Source of the DNA: Ananas comosus
Taxonomy: Eukaryota; Streptophyta; Magnoliopsida; Poales; Bromeliaceae
Direction: 5' to 3'
DNA length: 64,000 bases
Assembly: GCF_001540865.1 (NCBI RefSeq)
Contig: NC_033622.1
Span: forward strand, 15,876,647-15,940,646
Shown here: piece by piece, positions 11,940-23,040 of the stretch
How the letters are laid out: the number at the start of each line of letters is the position of its first letter
Numbering within the stretch: position 1 is the first letter of the stretch
Position numbers and translations under genes: made by a program
The notes under the pieces: generated by a model
Databases searched by the model: none
What the model was told of the DNA's origin: nothing
Seen by the model: only the letters and a program-made list of their open reading frames with translations

Positions 11940-14375
11940 CAGCGCTCTAAACGTTACGGTATACATATATTTTGAATCCTCTCATGTGGTACTCCAACCC
12001 ATTTTCTCACCCAGAGTGGCAGATTCAAAAAAATTTCATAGTAGGATCAAATATATAATTAAAAATTTACTAAGAAATAAAAGAAGTAAACTAGTCACTA
12101 GTTTTGTATAAACAAAAAATATATCATTACTATTTACAAAAAAATATATCATTACTAATATTGTATAAACTAGGCAACGTATTTTAATATTCAGAAAATA
12201 ATGTATAATAGTCTTATTGGTAACAACGTCAAATATATCTTTTTTGAGTAATGCTTCTATACTTGTTTTTTTCGTTACCGTTCATTCACTCCTATTCAAC
12301 AACTCAAATTTAATATTTTTAAAATTGTGACCTGCAATAGCAGGTCAGTTTGGGAGAGGTACTGATTACCAAGTGCCTCAAATAAGGGTATTTTTGTCTT
12401 TTAATACATGAACAATTTAATCATTTTATCTCTACTATATTATCAAAATTTTTATTCTCTTTTTGGTCCTTTTTCTCTCTCTATCTTTTCTCTCACATTT
12501 TGACATTTCATACCAGGAAAGTTTCAAATTATTTGAAAACATGATTTTAAAAGATAATTTTTCTTTTCTTTTTGTTTAATTGTTTAATATTGCAAATGAG
12601 TTTAATTTTAAAACTCTAGCAGTTAAAATGTCATTCTTTTAAAACGTTTATTATCTCTAACGATTATAGATTGTTCTTAATCTTATTCAGTTCAATAAAT
12701 CATATTCTTGATAGAATAAATTAAGGTCTGATCAGTCGAATCAATTGATTCAATCTAGTTTTTAAATCATTGATACTAATTTAATTAAATGAATAATAAA
12801 AGTTAAGAAGCTAATTGTAAACTAAAAGGTAAGGAACTAAAATTTTAAAAATCAATTAAAAACTAAAAAATTTTAAAGGTAAGATTCAAAATCAATTTAA
12901 TAAATCAAATTAATTAGGTTGATCAAATTGATAAAATATACAAATAGCCTAGATCTGTTCAATATAAATTTATTTAATTTATCTACAATTTCTAATTTTA
13001 TTTACTCTAGTAAAACTCTATATATGGTGAAAATTTATTATAAGCTTAAAAAATTAAATTATACAGTCTAAATTTATTTATTAGTAAATTTAAATTACAC
13101 TATACTTTTTAGATTTATTGAAGGTTTTTGTATACTTTTTAGATTCTAAACTTCAAATTCATTTTGTTTTCAGCTTATATTTTAAATTAAATATATGATC
13201 TTATAATTTTAAAAGATCAATTTTCACTACTAAAATTTGAATTAATTTTGTCCATATAATTCTATTTTAAGAATAAATTTGAATTGTACCCTATATTTCT
13301 AATCAATTATCCACATTAAAATTTTTAAATAGTGATAAAGAATTAATATCTAATTTAGAAAAATTCTTAAACTTTTTATAAACATATTAAATATGTTGAA
13401 TTTAATATTTGCCCACATTCAATTTTTTAAAATTAGTAATACAAAATTAATATCTAAGATGAATTCATAATTTTGTTAAACATATTAAATATGTTAAATT
13501 TAAATATTTACCAACATTACAAATTTTTTTAAATACTGATACAAAATTAATGTCTAAAGTAGAACAATTCTAAATTTGTTTTAACATATTAAATACATTT
13601 AATTTATAATTTTTTTACATACATTCAAATTTTTTTAAATAAGTGATACAAAATTAATGTCTAAGCTATAAAATTTTAAAAGTTTTTTAAACATATTAAA
13701 TATGTTGAATTAAAATATTTACAAACATTACACATTTTTTAAATAGTAATACAAAATTTCTCTAACTTAAATTTCAATTTTTTAATTTTAAATATTTAAT
13801 ATTTAAATTCAGCATATTTAGAAATAAAACTATTTCTAAAATACCTATAATTTAAATTGAAGCCTAAATTTTAGAAGCACTAAAATTTCTAAAGTAAATG
13901 CCTAAATTAATGCCTAAATTTGGTAATCAATCAATTCCCCTAATTAGTGCAAATTAATACGTAAATTTAAGATATCAATTAAAAGCTTCTTTAAATATTG
14001 CATAGTTTAATTATAAAACTAACCTCGAATGAAGTAACCCTTTTACCTGCTAAATATTAAAATTACATCTTTACCCTCTAACGGAGTAGTGGTTTACAGC
14101 TTATATAACGGAGTAAGGGATGTCTATTTAGTTAGTACAAGAGGGAAAAAAGAAAAAAAGGGTTCTTTGTAAATTCTAACTTAAATTTTATTTTGTCAAT
14201 GTTCTTTGATGAAGAACCTAATTAAAAATAATGTAACAATTTTATGCTAAAATAATATATTTTTAGAATTATATATATTTTTTTGTATTTGTTCTTTTTT
14301 TTATTAAACAGGGGTATACTTTTTTTTGTATTTGTAATGTGGATAATTCTGACTAGATGTTTGTTGTTTCCAGTT
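11940..14375. other. Strongly AT-rich DNA containing a minisatellite
   Basis: Long AT-rich stretch without ORFs or gene-like signals. Between about 13290 and 13770 it holds the tandem array listed separately. I see nothing else in it. Confidence 0.6.
13290..13770. repeat. Diverged minisatellite, unit about 98-106 bp, four to five copies
   Basis: The palindromic word AACATATTAAATATGTT recurs at 13381, 13479, 13583 (as ...aaatacatt) and 13689. Each is followed about 55 bp later by 'atacaaaattaat(a/g)tctaa'. Copies have clearly diverged, so the array is not recent. Confidence 0.75.
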
Positions 14376-14901
14376 TGTCACGGACTTAACGAATTTGCTC
14401 GCAAAAGCCCGTGCGGCGCTCGCCTTCCTTCGCGAAGTGAGCAAGCCTGCCTCTCTACTCGACAAGTTAGGACCTCACTCGCCCTAGCCTAAGTACAAGA
14501 GAGAGATAAGAAGAAAGCTCTTCTATTACTTCAACTTGAGAATACAAAAGTGGATTCTGAAATGAGAGGGGTGGAGGCCACACTATATATAGGCCACTCG
14601 CCGCCCATAAGCCAAATGAAAAGGTGCCAAATGGCATGAAACTACAAGCCAAAAGGGGAGGCCAATAAATACGCTACGGTCTCCCAAGAGTCATAATAAA
14701 TATGCATAGAAACTCTAAGTACATTAATGGCTACCTAGAAACCCCAAGGGACTCTTGACTCCTCGGCATCCGCGCCAATCAGCCTCGAGATCCACGTAGA
14801 AGCTTCCAGAAGGTTCCAAGCCAAAACCTCCGTCAGATGTCCGCTTTGGAGTTTGGGTGATTGCAAAGCGAAATCGCGGAGAAAATCTTTGTGCCGTGAC
14901 A
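14376..14901 (-). repeat. 3' LTR of a Ty3/gypsy chromovirus
   Basis: A 526 bp block opens TGTCACGG and closes CCGTGACA on the plus strand, the inverted ends of an LTR. The internal polypurine tract lies next to 14901. A TATA-like stretch, ctatatatag, is at about 14582-14591. The four bases before it, agtt (14372-14375), recur just after the other LTR end (16004-16007), probably a target-site duplication. Confidence 0.85.
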
Positions 14902-14912
14902 ATCTCCCCCAC
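14902..14912 (-). other. Polypurine tract
   Basis: Read on the minus strand, GTGGGGGAGAT lies directly before the 3' LTR. The TAG stop of the polyprotein (14915-14913) abuts it. Confidence 0.85.
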
Positions 14913-15905
14913 CTATTGCGCAGACGCCCTCGTCGCGCGCTGGTGTTGGAAGTCATCGATGAGCTTTTGATACTTCCAGAGAGTGTCGGCCTTCTCCCAG
15001 CTTGCCTCGCCATGCGGGAGATTCTTCCACTTGACAAGGTACTCGACGCTCCTTGGGACTCCGCGACGCCGAATGGTGCGAGTGTCCAGCAAGGCTTCGA
15101 CCTCCTTGTCGATTGCAGTGGTCATAGTGGCGGGAGCGCGCTGCGACACGCCCCGGCTCGGGTCCTCAGCGTCTTCATGGTAGGGCCGCAGGCAACTAGC
15201 ATGGAAAACAGGATGTATCTTCAGGTTGGCGGGGAGTTTCAGTTTGTAGGCTGCCTTGCCCGCTCGTTTGATGACAGTGAAAGGCCCCTCGTACTTTCGC
15301 AAAAGCCCACGGTGTACTTTGCGAAAAGCCTTGAATTGTTGAGGTTGCAGCTTGATCAACACTCGATCTCCCTCGGCAAACTCCAAGGGTCGTCGCTTTG
15401 CATCGGCCCACTTTTTCATTCGGCGGGCCGCCTTCTCGAGATAGGCTCTCGCAATGTCCCCCTTCTCCTGCAAATGAGAAGTGAATTGGAGAGCCATTGG
15501 GCTGCGGCCCTGCTCGCCCGCAGCAGTAGAATGCGGAGTGAGAGGTTGCCTCCCCGTTGCAAGCTCGAACGGGCTAAGGTTGGTGGACTCGCTCCGCCGC
15601 AAATTGTAGGAAAACTGGGCAACATCCAGATGATGCACCCAATCCTTCTGGTTGGCACTGACATAGTGCCGCAGGTACTCCTCCAGTAGTCCGTTCACCC
15701 GCTCCGTCTGGCCGTCCGTCTGCGGATGGAAACTGGTGGAAAAGAGCAACTCCGACCCCAAGATCCGGAACACCTCTGTCCAGAACTTGCCCGTAAACCT
15801 AGGGTCTCGGTCGCTCACAATGCTTTCGGGGACGCCCCAAAGCTTCACCACATTGCTGACGAAGAGCCGCGCCGCTTCTTCCGCCGTGCAATCCGCTGGT
15901 GCCGC
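14913..15905 (-). CDS. Ty3/gypsy polyprotein C-terminus: integrase and chromodomain (partial)
   Basis: This is the end of a chromovirus Pol. In reading order it shows part of the integrase core (SDRDPRFTGKFW with a catalytic Asp, then SFHPQTDGQTERVN with the catalytic Glu), the integrase C-terminal domain (PVFHASCLRPY is characteristic), and a chromodomain (VEYLVKWKNLPHGEASWE) that in this group can steer insertion to marked chromatin. The frame is open right up to the single N at 15906, where the sequence jumps to the 5' LTR. Gag, protease, reverse transcriptase and RNase H are therefore missing from this assembly, not necessarily from the genome. The frame kept open suggests a fairly young copy. 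Confidence 0.9.
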   Translation of the reverse strand, partial: AAPADCTAEEAARLFVSNVVKLWGVPESIVSDRDPRFTGKFWTEVFRILGSELLFSTSFHPQTDGQTERVNGLLEEYLRHYVSANQKDWVHHLDVAQFSYNLRRSESTNLSPFELATGRQPLTPHSTAAGEQGRSPMALQFTSHLQEKGDIARAYLEKAARRMKKWADAKRRPLEFAEGDRVLIKLQPQQFKAFRKVHRGLLRKYEGPFTVIKRAGKAAYKLKLPANLKIHPVFHASCLRPYHEDAEDPSRGVSQRAPATMTTAIDKEVEALLDTRTIRRRGVPRSVEYLVKWKNLPHGEASWEKADTLWKYQKLIDDFQHQRATRASAQ

Positions 15906-15906
15906 N
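15906..15906. other. Assembly gap (single N) inside the retrotransposon
   Basis: On its left is integrase coding sequence; on its right are the last 97 bp of an LTR. Several kilobases of element (gag, PR, RT, RNase H, most of the 5' LTR) must be collapsed here. Confidence 0.9.
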
Positions 15907-16003
15907 TCCAGAAGGTTCCAAGCCAAAACCTCCGTCAGATGTCCGCTTTGGAGTTTGGGTGATTGCAAAGCGAAATCGCGGAGAAAATCTTTGTGCCGTG
16001 ACA
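15907..16003 (-). repeat. 5' LTR fragment of the chromovirus
   Basis: It is identical or nearly identical to 14805-14901 and ends at the same CCGTGACA terminus. The bases after it (agtt) match those before the other LTR, so this end is a true element boundary. The rest of the LTR is lost in the N gap. Confidence 0.85.
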
Positions 16004-17033
16004 AGTTGGAGTCCTGTGACAGTGGAGAAGAGCCATGAACACAACTGTATAAGCAAGTTGGTATGTTCTTGTGAAAGTCATAGAGGCCCCTACCAACGCC
16101 CAAAGAGCACCGAACTATGCCTTTTGTTTATTTTATGCAAGAGAATAATTTGCTGCATGTTTTCGACCTGGTCCTAGTTCTCAGCGTTGCGTTTTGCCGC
16201 GTTGATTGCGTTCATGAAAGTGACGGAAAGCGCATGCGAGGTTGCTTTCGCAGCTGCGGCCGAACTGCAGCACCGGACCTGCTGTTGTGCTCTCCTTTCT
16301 GCTTGACGAAGTAGCGCACCATTTGTAGTCGCAGTTCTCGGCGCTGAGATGGATGTCAGTAACAACCATTATCTGGATTTCCTTCTCCTTCTTCTACCTC
16401 CCCGAAAACCTCTAATCTCGACATCTCTGATCGTCTTTTGTTCTCTAATAGTTTAAACTTTTGAAGAACAACAATTACTTCATAAAACTCTAATCTTCGC
16501 CTCCCTCGCCCTCCCCCTTAAATTTTTAAAGGATTATTTCATTTCATATTATTTAACATATCTAAATTTATCCTGAAAGGGAGGAGGTATTTTAGTAATT
16601 TCAATGCAGAATTATTATTATTCTTTTTAAATGCAGAATTATTTTAGTAATTTCAATGCAGAATTATTGTTGTGGTTGAATTAAAGTCTGAGCCCATATA
16701 GAAGCCCAATTGTTGGAGACCTGCCGAGGCCTCTAATGACTCACTTTTCCTCTCTTTGGTACCAAATTCATATCGAATTAAATATTAGATTTTTAGTTTT
16801 TTCAAACTCAAAATGGATTTTCGGTTTTTTTTGGGAAAAAAAGAAGAAGAGAGAGAATTAGGAGACTCTAAAATTATTAATTAACATAGAGACACACACC
16901 ACCACAGGGCAAAAGCATCATCGATCTTTCACTCTTCATCTCGAACAGAACATACATACTACTAGTTCATAGTACAAATCTCTCTTTGCCCTCGCTGACT
17001 AGCTTTTCATATTATTTTGACTTGCTCCGGTTC
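16004..17033. other. Intergenic, no gene recognised
   Basis: Host DNA between the retrotransposon and the NF-YB locus. It has short shadow ORFs only and a repeated word 'aatgcagaattatt' around 16600-16670. The last part may be 3'UTR of the NF-YB locus. Confidence 0.4.
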
Positions 17034-17607
17034 TCACTTGAAGCCAAAGGGATGATCAAAGTTCGGCATTGCCTGCATCGCCGCCGGAAAGAGCTGTGAG
17101 GAGCTGCTCCCGCCGCTCTCGTGATCGGGGCCTCCGAACACTCCCCGTGCCGCGTAGTACCCTCCCACGGTGCCGTTCCCGTAGGCGTCGTGCCCGAGAT
17201 ACTGATGCATCTGATACTGCTGCACGGCGGGCACCGCATTCGCATTCGCATTCGCATTCGGATTCGGAACGGCCGCGAAATTCTGCGGAGCGTGCGGAGG
17301 CGGCGGCTTGATTACAATGGGGAGGCGGTGGTCGCCGCCCTCGAGCTGGCGGTATTGGCGGAGGTAGAGGGCGAGGGGGTGGACGTAGTCGTCGAAGCCG
17401 AGCTTGGACATGGCCCAGAGGACGTCGTCGGCGGTGATGGTCTTGCGCTGCTCGCGCTGGCACCGCTCGTTGGCCTCGCCCGTGATGAAGCTGATGTACT
17501 CCGACACGCACTCCTGGATCGTCTCCTTGGCGTCGCTGGAATCCTTCCGATAGGCCAGGGAGCACACCCGGGTGCCGCATGATCCGGATCACGTTCGCGA
17601 TCGGCAT
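17034..17607 (-). pseudogene. LEC1-type NF-YB transcription factor gene, frame disrupted
   Basis: NF-YB pairs with NF-YC through a histone fold and binds CCAAT with NF-YA; the LEC1 clade drives embryo development. The ATG at 17607 opens [11 protein letters not shown], the start of the core, but that frame is lost after about 17 codons. The rest of the histone fold continues in another frame from about 17567: [16 protein letters not shown], then [18 protein letters not shown], then a C-terminal tail ending FDHPFGFK. The break falls where family members read RRxLPAHAKISDD. Here several small indels replace it, and the Asp that marks LEC1-type proteins appears to be Ser. The conserved REQDR-like lead-in before MPIANV is also unrecognisable. 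Either a decaying duplicate or local assembly error. The downstream 140 or so residues are intact and LEC1-like ([16 protein letters not shown]), so the loss is not old. Confidence 0.7.
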
Positions 17608-17728
17608 GACGGTCGCTGCTGCCCCGACCCTCATACCGTAGCTGATTTTATTGAATTCGCATCTCGATCGCCGCAGCACCACCACCCACACCGACCATAT
17701 TGCCTGCAGATTTAAGTTCAATATAATA

Positions 17729-17729
<1 letters not shown>

Positions 17730-17781
<52 letters not shown>
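17730..17781. repeat. (AT)n microsatellite
   Basis: About 25 AT units just upstream of the NF-YB locus. Confidence 0.95.
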
Positions 17782-17785
<4 letters not shown>

Positions 17786-17869
17786 AATAGAACCAAAAAA
17801 AGAGGAAAGGGGGAACGAGTGGGAAACGGGAATATATATCGTTGTTGCCAAATGACAATTGCGCCGTCG

Positions 17870-19310
17870 AGTCGCCGCGTTCAGGTGCTTTAATAAGAGT
17901 GGATTCCCAGGTCCATTTAAAAAAGATATTTAAAAAAAAATAAATTAAAAAACCACAAATATTGTTGACTTTATTATCTGCACCAGGCGCAACCCATTAA
18001 CTGTGCACCACCCTGAGCCTCAAAATTAATGTTGGTGTTCTAATGCGTGCATGGTCATGCAGTTTAACCACGAAAATGCTTTTATATTACAAATGACAAC
18101 ACATCAGTGAATGTTTGTTTCACAATTAATGTTGCACAACAATGAACTGTGTATTTGATTTAATTGTCCAGTTCTGCAAAGCGGTTCTCCTGTACATTTT
18201 ATGTTCTTTTAAAAACTGAGATTTGGGGCTTTAATTAATTTCGTTAATTTGACTTTCTCCTGAGTCATCTTCATAATCCATTTTTCTCTGCCGAAATAGT
18301 AGAGAGAAATTAGAGATGCACGAACAATACTATTTGTACACTCAAAAATAGATATAAATTTTATATCTTTTTCATCCATATATAAATTTTTACACATGCA
18401 TTTTATCGCTCTTTTTTTTTATAATGCTAGAAATTTTTTAAAAAATGTCTAAACTATTGGACCAACAAAAAAAAAAATGTTAGATGTATAAATAGCATTT
18501 TTATATGTCAAAAGGAATAGAAATAAAAAAAAAAAATTTGTTCAGTAAACTAAAATATTTGAGTATTTCCATTTGGCAATGGAGAGGAGCATTAAATGAG
18601 CATAGAAATCAGTGTGCATGAGACATGCATGCCAGGCAGGCGTGCCAGTCATCCACCCTTCTTTCCAAGCAGCAAAATTAAACTTCGACTCATTAACCAA
18701 ACACATCCTTAATTAACACCAAAGTAAATAATGTTATTAACAATAATTAATAACCCCCCCCAAAAAAATCATAAAGATTATTTAGTTACAACGGCAAGGT
18801 GGCTATATTGGGAAACAACAGCGAACTATATCTAAAGATTAAAAAAAAAAAACCCTTGTTAATACTGTAACCAAATGTGAGAGTGATCGATATAAACGTT
18901 GGTGGACTCATAAGTTAAGAAACTATACAAATCATCGCGTATTCTGTAGTGTACAAAAAAAAGGAAAAAAAAGAAAGAAGAGATCAAAGAAGCTAATTAA
19001 GATACTATATATTCAGAAGCAAAGCAAAATAGACACTAGAGATGAAAAACCAAAAGGAAACTGATGAAATACCAAATACAGTTCCGTGTGCTCTAGAGAT
19101 TTTGTAGAATTAGTTAATAAAAGTGGGTTTGATCATAGGGTAAAGAAACAGGGGAAAAAAGAGAAAAAAAAAAGGCGGAGATGATGGAGGTGAATGTGGG
19201 AATGGCTCGTCGCATTCCACATGCATGCATGCAATGGTTTTGGAAAATTAGCCATTGATGGGATTTAGCAGAGTTATGTATGAGAACAAATAAATTACGG
19301 TGCTACTCAT
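17870..19310. other. Intergenic, no gene recognised
   Basis: AT-rich DNA with poly-A runs. No ORF or repeat that I can support. Confidence 0.4.
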
Positions 19311-19314
19311 GGAT

Positions 19315-19524
19315 ACACACACACACACTGCGTGCAAATACACACACACACACACACGCACACACACACTGCGTGCAAATATATATACACACACACGCAC
19401 ACAGTGCATGCATGTAACTGGGATTCATATATACACTATATACATTACCGGAGTTGTTGGTTCTTTGGACCCCATTCGAGCGCGAGTATCCTGCATTACC
19501 ACCTACCATTTCTCTCTCTCAGTT

Positions 19525-19603
<79 letters not shown>
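19315..19603. repeat. Compound (CA)n / (CT)n microsatellites
   Basis: Three (AC)n runs between about 19315 and 19400, two of them followed by the same 'tgcgtgcaaata', show local duplication of the unit. A (CT)n run at about 19513-19570 goes straight into (CA)n at 19571-19602. Confidence 0.9.
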
Positions 19604-19604
<1 letters not shown>

Positions 19605-21030
19605 GAACACACTATGACACTAAAAAGGTGGTGGTGGGGGTGGCGGAGAGCTCAACGTATCCCATATATAATGCTCTCGTGTTGGAGAGTGAACACTCGT
19701 GAAGGGCACGTGGCAGTACCAGAGCACGCCGCAGGAGAGAGAAGGAGAAATAGTTAGTGCGTGCACCTGGTGTATTGGAACGTTACATACACCCACCCTG
19801 AGTAAGTTATTCCATTCATTTCATTAAATTTTGATATGCTCAGAGGACTACACCCCCAGATTAATTAGTAGGTGTAAATTTTACACCTGATCTTAGAAAG
19901 TATTTCATCTCTCCAAAAAGTGTGAAAAATATTTTTTTATGGAAAAAAAAATTCATGAAAGAGATCATTTTCTACATTTTTTTCGGATAAAAATTTGGAA
20001 AATAAAAATACTATATTTTTTTTTATAAAATCTGAAAAAAAAACTTATACAAGAACTATTTTTTTCTAGCAATTAAATAGAATGAAATATATTTTTCTAA
20101 CTTGAAAACTAATTTTTGGAATATTAATTTTCTTAAATAAAAAATCTTTTTTGTTTCTCTGCTCGCTATATATCTAACCTTCTGTGAGCTCTAAAATTCT
20201 TTAGGGTAAGATTTATATCTATATATAATATTAGGGTTAAGATTTTTCCAAACTAAATTCTTATTCAAAAGAATTTAATTAGGATGGAGTTTTAAAAGTG
20301 GAGATGTATGGATACACCTGGTGCAACCAATAATTTCTCAAGAGAGACTAACTGAATACTTAGATTCTAATCGAACGGTCCATATCTGCCTATCAACCTG
20401 ATTGAGTTTTTTTTTTTTTTCAAAAAAGGAACATATACAGAGAATGCTTCGGTGTGGTGGACTCACATGATATATGTAGGTAGGGTCAAAATAATTAATA
20501 GCGGGTTTACGGTTCCTTTGAATCCACTGGCGTTTGGAGATATCTTCGGTGGCCGAGTGCATTGAATTAGTACAGGATTTGGAAGTGGAGTGGATCCAAA
20601 ATTGGTTAATGACTTTGACCGAGTTCGCATTTTTTAATTAACTTTGGGACCTTGTTTGAAAATATATTTAATTTCCAAACATAACTGTAGATTTACTATT
20701 GTGGAATCTTTGGAAAAACAATTGAAAATGCTTTAAAACTCTACCTTTCCATGCATGACTTCAATAGAGAATTAACAATCCGCCCACTTGGAGGCCTCAG
20801 ATGTCTCATCTATATAGCTTAATTTATTTTTCTAATGAATGAAACAAATAATATATTATTTTTTTATAAAAAAATAATAATTATATTTTTGCAAAAAAAT
20901 TATATCAATGATTTATTGATTTAATCAATTTCTAACCTGCTTACAAAGCTCCATCGACCCCAAAAACCTTCTAAATAATGGAATTTAGGGGATTAAAGTA
21001 ATCGATGACCTTAGATACATTATATATAAT
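19604..21030. other. Intergenic, no gene recognised
   Basis: AT-rich with poly-A/T stretches. I see no gene, RNA or clear repeat. Confidence 0.4.
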
Positions 21031-21033
21031 ATA

Positions 21034-21572
21034 TAGAGTTGAGCTAGAATACTATCGGTAGTAAAGCAGCATTTTACTACGATTGCTTTCGATGATAGAG
21101 CTCCAAATTGACGATACGGTCTGTTAAAATATTTAACCATTTAAACTACTAGAGAATCAAATTTCACGGATTTCAATGTTGTCTTTTATCTATCAAGATG
21201 AACAGAAAAATAAAATGGCTGAAAATGAATACTCTTTAAAAAATGATGATAGGAGTCTTGTAATCAAGATCAAGAGTAAGATCTTGTTTTAAATAGTTTA
21301 AAGAATTTTCTAATAAAAATTCAATTGATTGTGATATCTTTACGCCGTTAAACAGAGAAAACGCTTCTTATCGACCATTAAAATTATAAATTTTGAAACC
21401 TTTGATCATTAGGCAAATATGTCCGAAAAGGATTTGAAATTATTCTAAACACTTCAAGTGGTATAGATCATTCCAACAAGTGCCGGTATCCCCAATTTGA
21501 AGATCTTCATCTATCGAAACAAATCTGTAGTAAAAACGGCTCGTTTACTACGATAGTATTCTAGCTACAACT
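21034..21572. mobile_element. MITE with terminal inverted repeats (family A)
   Basis: The left end 'gagttgagctagaatactatcggtagtaaa' faces the right end 'tttactacgatagtattctagctacaactc'. The inverted match continues inward to 'tttcgatgatagagctccaaattg' and 'caatttgaagatcttcatctatcgaaa'. Total about 540 bp, no ORF. An (AT)n run follows at once. Confidence 0.8.
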
Positions 21573-21610
<38 letters not shown>

Positions 21611-21613
<3 letters not shown>

Positions 21614-22194
21614 CTAGGTTAATATATTATATACTATTAATAGCATCAAGTCATTGGTGCTACCAAGTTTTTGGCCATTGAATTAAGAGATGTGCAGTTA
21701 GGATGATGTGGTCCCCCCTAGGATTGAGTGGGTGGTTTGTTGAATAGTATGATTTAACGGGTGAAAATGATCAAAAGGGTAGATCTAACGGCGGAAAACT
21801 TGGTGCTAATATACTATTAATAGCATTAAGTCATCGGTACTACCAAGTTTTTGGCCATTGGATTAAGAGATGTGCGGTTAGGATGATGTGGGCCCCTATA
21901 GGGTTGAGTGGGTGGTTTGTTGAATAGTATAATCTGATGGATGAAAATGACCAAAATGATAGATCTAACGGCGGAAAACTTGGTAGCACCAAGCTATTAG
22001 TGCTATTGGTTTTTTAGCCCTTAGAACCCTTGGATTGAGAATAGGTGGTTAGGATGATGTGTGCCCCCTAGGATTGAGTGAGTCGTTGGTTAAATAGTAT
22101 AATCTAACGGGAAAAAATAATCAAAAGATTAAATCTAACGGTAAAAAACTCGACGGATCAAATTCTTGGTGCTATCGATAGTACCCTAGCCGGA
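21611..22194. repeat. Family B repeat amplified as three tandem units of about 170-180 bp
   Basis: Each unit carries 'ggattaagagatgtgcggtt', 'aggatgatgtg', 'ggattgagtgggtggtt', 'aatagtataatct' and 'agatctaacggcggaaaac'. The first two units are very similar (period 180-181), the third more diverged (about 171). The array starts in '(at)n gaactagg' and ends 'ctatcgatagtaccctagccggact'. Confidence 0.85.
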
Positions 22195-22216
22195 CTCTCT
22201 CTCTCTCTCTCTCTCT

Positions 22217-22276
<60 letters not shown>

Positions 22277-22277
22277 C
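22195..22277. repeat. Compound (CT)n-(AT)n-(AC)n microsatellite
   Basis: Three runs directly joined, abutting the family B array. Confidence 0.95.
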
Positions 22278-22771
22278 AACCGAATGCACTAATGTGGCGT
22301 TCGGCTTGATATATTCCAAACTAATTATTGTAGTTGAAGCTCTACTACAACAAGGCTTAATTGTAATATAGTTAGAATTACGTTCAGTTTCAATTGCAAT
22401 AGTTGAAAAAAAAAAATTTCCAACAAAAAAATATATTTATCTTTCTATTCACCTTTTAAATAAAAAAAAATCATTTTTTCCTCCATTAGAGTAATCTCAC
22501 CACTTTATAGACGACGTGGTAAATTTGTATAAATAGATTTCTTTACTATATACAATTAAAAAAATTATTTATAGTTATAATAATTTTTATAATATTCAAT
22601 GAAACAAAATGTATAAAATTATAATTGCTATATTTTGCTATCTTAACTATAGGTAATCAAAGAAATTATTTACAGTTACAAAAAAAATATATTTATAGTT
22701 ACAATATTTTCTACATAACCAACCAAATAAAAAATATATAATTATAATTGGTATAATTTTTATTACTATCT

Positions 22772-22997
22772 AATTAGGGGTTTCCTTGAGTGCATTTTAT
22801 TCTTTAATTTTCAAAAGGCTTAATTTCATACAATTCTCTACAAATATAATAAATTGTAAATATATTATTACAAAGTTCAACTATAATTAGGGGTTTCCGT
22901 GAGTGCATTTTATTCTTTACTTTTCAAAAGGGTTAATTTTATATAGTTTTCTACAAATGTAATAAATTGCAAATATATTATTACAAAGTTCAACTTT
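22772..22997. repeat. Tandem duplication, 113 bp unit, two copies
   Basis: The unit beginning 'aattaggggtttcc' at 22772 recurs at 22885 and shares 'gtgagtgcattttattcttta'-like and 'atatattattacaaagttcaact' words. It lies 450-680 bp upstream of the INCENP start codon. Confidence 0.85.
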
Positions 22998-23040
22998 TAT
23001 ATTTTATTCTTACAAAAGTCCTGATATTTTTAAATATATC

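Noticed and set aside
14853..15689. 278-codon open frame on the plus strand
   Set aside because: It lies antisense to the retrotransposon integrase and chromodomain, whose motifs are clear on the minus strand.
17056..17796. 246-codon minus-strand frame over the NF-YB locus
   Set aside because: After [11 protein letters not shown] it is the wrong frame of the histone-fold sequence, and its start is translated AT microsatellite.
19332..19757. Open frames of His/Thr and Ser/Leu repeats
   Set aside because: Pure translation of CA and CT microsatellites.
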